A stretch of 64,000 nucleotides of DNA from Nocardia higoensis NBRC 100133. Its GTDB lineage: Bacteria > Actinomycetota > Actinomycetes > Mycobacteriales > Mycobacteriaceae. The notes below the pieces were generated by a model, which was not told where the DNA came from, did no database searches, and worked only from the letters and a program-made list of their open reading frames with translations. The translations under genes and the position numbers were made by a program. Positions 61,880 through 64,000 of this stretch are shown one piece after another. The first letter of the stretch is position 1. Each line of letters opens with the position of its first letter. The DNA lies in the NCBI RefSeq assembly GCF_000308595.1, contig NZ_BAGA01000184.1, positions 49,759 to 113,758 on the forward strand, written 5' to 3'.

Positions 61880-62421
61880 GACGGTTCCTGAGGTAGAGAG
61901 AAGTCGGTGGACAGACCGGACGGGCATACACCGGTCGAACCGGCATAGCGGCCGCTGTAGACCATCGGCGGGCCCAGCGTCGACCAGAACGCGATCTTGC
62001 CGATGGGCATCCCCGGCACCACGACCAATCGGTGCGCCACTCGAATTTCCAGCGTCCACGGAATCACCGCACCGGTGTGGCCCAGATCGGCGCTGAACTG
62101 GATCCACATCCCCATCGACGCGGTCGACCGGTTGGCGTGCAGAGTGGATGCGTACACGGGGCTTCCCATCACTTCCGCGGTCTCACCCAGATACAGCCGT
62201 CCGGGTTCGAGCACCATCCCGTCACCAGGGATCGGGGTGGCCTCCACCGACGGCCGCCGCCGAGCATCCAACTCGGTATCGGTGTAGGTCAACAAGGTCG
62301 CGCCGAGCGCGAAACCGTAGCTGTTCGGTTCGATGCGTGACGGGGTGAAAGGGTCGATCACCACCCGCCCCTGCTCTACTTCCGCCTGGATCTGGACGCC
62401 TGTGAGTATCACCTGCTGCAC
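61876..62421 (-). CDS. dCTP deaminase-like protein, copy 2 (Ser/Arg box altered)
   Basis: A 181-residue paralogue of copy 1 with EPNSYGFALG, WTLEIRV and PGMPIGKIAFW. It retains the catalytic glutamate (E125, equal to E. coli Dcd E138) and A111, but the RSSLARLG box reads NRSTASMG: the positions of S111 and R115 hold R98 and S102. It thus lacks residues that copy 1 keeps, and keeps the one copy 1 lacks. The genes overlap (ATGA), so equal amounts are likely made. A mixed trimer with complementary sites is an attractive hypothesis. Confidence 0.85.
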   Translation of the reverse strand: MQQVILTGVQIQAEVEQGRVVIDPFTPSRIEPNSYGFALGATLLTYTDTELDARRRPSVEATPIPGDGMVLEPGRLYLGETAEVMGSPVYASTLHANRSTASMGMWIQFSADLGHTGAVIPWTLEIRVAHRLVVVPGMPIGKIAFWSTLGPPMVYSGRYAGSTGVCPSGLSTDFSLPQEPS

Positions 62422-62437
62422 CCATCAGGGAAAGTGA

Positions 62438-63661
62438 CTATCGGGCGCGGCGCCATCTCGGACGCGCCACCGGTCCGCGCAGCAACTCGGCGTCGTCGTG
62501 TTCGAGTAGTCGCGCCGCGCTCAGGATGCCCATCGCGTACAGGCCCGTGGCCAGCTCCTCGCGCACCGCCTGGTCCCGCTTGGTGTCGGAGAACCGGCAG
62601 GCGACCTCGGCGAGCATGTGCATCGCGGTGCTCATGTGCAGACGTAACAGCCAATGCGGGTCTCCTTCGATCAGCCGGCCGAACGCGGGCAGGCCGGCCA
62701 GAAATGTCGTGAAGCGGTCGGCCGCCGACTCGAACACAGCCGTCTGGCCCGACCGCACGTCGACCTCGACCGCGCCGGGCCGACGTCGAACCTCGAAGCC
62801 CGACCGCATCCCGGTGTGCAAACCGGCCAGCGAGAACAACAGTTTGCCCATGTCGTACATCGCGTCCCAATGCTCGGTCACCCCGCGCGGGTCGAGCAGG
62901 AAGTACCCGCCCTCACCGCGGCCGGTGCGTCTGAACACGTTGCCCGCGTTGAGATCTCCGTGTATAGGGAAGTGCAGTGCCGGTGCGTCGAGGGCCGCGA
63001 GCAAGGCGGGCCGGGAACGCAGGCCGCCCAGCAGCTCTTCCAGACTCCGACAGCGGCGACCGTTTATCCGCACACTGCCGTCGAGCAGGTCCGCATCGAG
63101 GTTGGCCCGAACAACGCCCAGACGGCGTTCGACGCGATCGATATGCAGGCGGCTGAAGGTGCCCGGCTCGGCTGCGATGACCGAAGCCGTGTATCCGTGG
63201 TCGATGAGATCAGTCAGGATCGGCGCCAACGCATCGAAGAACCGCGCATGATCGCCGGAATTCTCCAGAACTTCCAGCAGCGGGACGCCGGTCTCACGCG
63301 GCATCAGCAGCGCGGAACCGTCCTGCCCGCGATACACCAGAAGTGGAGCCACGATCCTGGCGGCCAGCCGAGGACACCCATCGTGGATCAGCTCGACCTG
63401 GTCGGCCTTGCGGCCGAGGCTGGCCGCGTCATGGCCGTCGACCAGTTCGGTCCCCGCGCGGACGAACTTCAGCACGTATCCGCGGCCCGCGTACTCGAAT
63501 TCGTGCACTCTCGCGTTCGATCCGCCGCCCATGAGGCCGGCACGGCCAGCGAGCGGCAAGTGGTCGAGGAGGGCATCCAGCGACTGCGGTTCCTCGGGCA
63601 ACAGATCCCACACAGGCTCGCTTCGGTGTCGTTGTCCCGCGGTCATCGGTGCCGACGTCAC
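62438..63661 (-). CDS. APH/choline-kinase-like phosphotransferase
   Basis: A 407-residue protein-kinase-fold enzyme. GTG 63661 overlaps the epimerase stop (GTGA); ATG 63646 is the alternative. Motifs: GGGSNARVHEF (nucleotide loop), YVLKFV (Lys), FPIHGDLNAGNVF (catalytic Asp and Asn) and FLLDPRG (metal Asp). The family phosphorylates small hydroxylated substrates such as aminoglycosides, choline or sugars. In this cluster it may phosphorylate a sugar to start NDP-sugar formation, or provide self-resistance; sequence cannot decide. Confidence 0.82.
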   Translation of the reverse strand: MTSAPMTAGQRHRSEPVWDLLPEEPQSLDALLDHLPLAGRAGLMGGGSNARVHEFEYAGRGYVLKFVRAGTELVDGHDAASLGRKADQVELIHDGCPRLAARIVAPLLVYRGQDGSALLMPRETGVPLLEVLENSGDHARFFDALAPILTDLIDHGYTASVIAAEPGTFSRLHIDRVERRLGVVRANLDADLLDGSVRINGRRCRSLEELLGGLRSRPALLAALDAPALHFPIHGDLNAGNVFRRTGRGEGGYFLLDPRGVTEHWDAMYDMGKLLFSLAGLHTGMRSGFEVRRRPGAVEVDVRSGQTAVFESAADRFTTFLAGLPAFGRLIEGDPHWLLRLHMSTAMHMLAEVACRFSDTKRDQAVREELATGLYAMGILSAARLLEHDDAELLRGPVARPRWRRAR

Positions 63662-64000
63662 GACAGATCCGCCTCGTCCTGGGTCCACCAATCATGGCGG
63701 TTCACCCACTCCAGCACCGCGGCAGCACCCTCATCCAAGGCCGTGGTCGGTTCCCATCCGAGTACACGGCGGGCCTTGGAGATGTCGGGGATCCGCACCA
63801 CCGGTTCGTCGTGGTTTGCGCCGTACACTTGGGTCGAGGATCGATGCAGGTACGACAGTTGCCTACGGTCAACCCCCACCTGATCAGCGAGGACAGCGAT
63901 GGCATCGAGCACCGTGATCGGCGTGGCACTACCGATGTTGAACGCCTGCTGATCAGCCTCCGGCGTCCGCGCTGCACGCACCAGCGCATCCACCGCGTCG
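63658..64000 (-). CDS. C-terminal part of an NAD-dependent sugar epimerase (cut by window end)
   Basis: The frame is open from the right edge of the window to TGA at 63658 and gives about 113 residues without the Rossmann start. The piece shows the end of a UDP-glucose 4-epimerase-like SDR: VDALVRAAR, QAFNIGSATPITVLDAIAVLADQVG, then YGANHDEPVVRIPDISKARRVLGWEPTT (the typical C-terminal substrate region) and a final LEWVNRHDWW. It is the first visible gene of the operon and overlaps the kinase start by 4 nt, so the operon begins further right. Confidence 0.85.
   Translation of the reverse strand, partial: DAVDALVRAARTPEADQQAFNIGSATPITVLDAIAVLADQVGVDRRQLSYLHRSSTQVYGANHDEPVVRIPDISKARRVLGWEPTTALDEGAAAVLEWVNRHDWWTQDEADLS

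Noticed and set aside
1..64000. CRISPR arrays, tRNA/rRNA genes, and insertion-sequence ends
   Set aside because: No regularly spaced repeats, cloverleaf-like sequences, rRNA segments or transposase genes were recognised on either strand.

Overview
The DNA is very GC-rich, and its gene set (methylcitrate cycle with an XRE/DUF955 PrpR-type regulator, actinobacterial pyruvate carboxylase, B12-riboswitch-controlled metE, DUF4192, a giant MobF relaxase) points to an actinomycete of the Mycobacteriales, most likely Nocardia or a close relative. This assignment rests on gene content only.

Region A (1-22.2 kb) is an accessory mobile element, almost entirely on the + strand. It ends with a 2014-residue TrwC/TraA-type relaxase-helicase. 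Upstream of that lie a ParB-like protein, a DprA-like protein, SSB, DUF4192, several zinc-ribbon proteins of unknown role and small hypotheticals. Its most striking part is a tandemly duplicated two-gene module (2.2-6.25 kb): a protein with about ten CxxC pairs fused to an amidoligase-like domain, overlapped by 13 nt by a class II glutamine-amidotransferase-like protein. Strong hairpins sit just upstream of several starts. Two DnaA-box-like repeats precede ssb. No replication initiator or type IV secretion genes fall inside the window, so the element continues to the left.

Region B (22.4-44.8 kb) looks like chromosomal metabolism. It opens with a degenerate copy of a DUF885 gene whose intact relative is at 47-48.7 kb. 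A GntR regulator diverges from an operon of flavin monooxygenase, class III CoA-transferase and HpcH/HpaI lyase. Next come pyc-metF, the propionate operon prpD-prpB-prpC, a dihydropteroate-synthase-like gene, prpR, metE behind a cobalamin riboswitch, a ChlI-type chelatase ATPase, and a second cobalamin riboswitch in front of a vitamin B12-type ABC importer (permease, ATPase, lipoprotein). B12-independent routes (methylcitrate cycle, MetE) and B12 acquisition are therefore clustered together.

Region C (44.8-49.3 kb) is a transition zone: 1.3 kb without a convincing gene, a hypothetical protein, a DUF885 metallopeptidase and a GFA-family protein.

Region D (49.3-64 kb, running off the right end) is an unrecognised biosynthetic cluster, mostly one minus-strand operon with overlapping genes: sugar epimerase (cut by the window end), APH-like kinase, two tandem dCTP-deaminase-like proteins, a PEP-synthase/PPDK-like protein, a P-loop kinase-cupin fusion, an aldo/keto reductase, a possible 30-residue peptide, a family-5 nucleotidyltransferase, two further sugar short-chain dehydrogenases, a histidine phosphatase, and then a WbbL-like glycosyltransferase, HAD proteins and an acyltransferase-SGNH fusion. 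The two deaminase-like paralogues have lost complementary halves of the catalytic residue set, which suggests a hetero-oligomer or a new role. Apparent frameshifts cluster at 49.4-51.0 kb.
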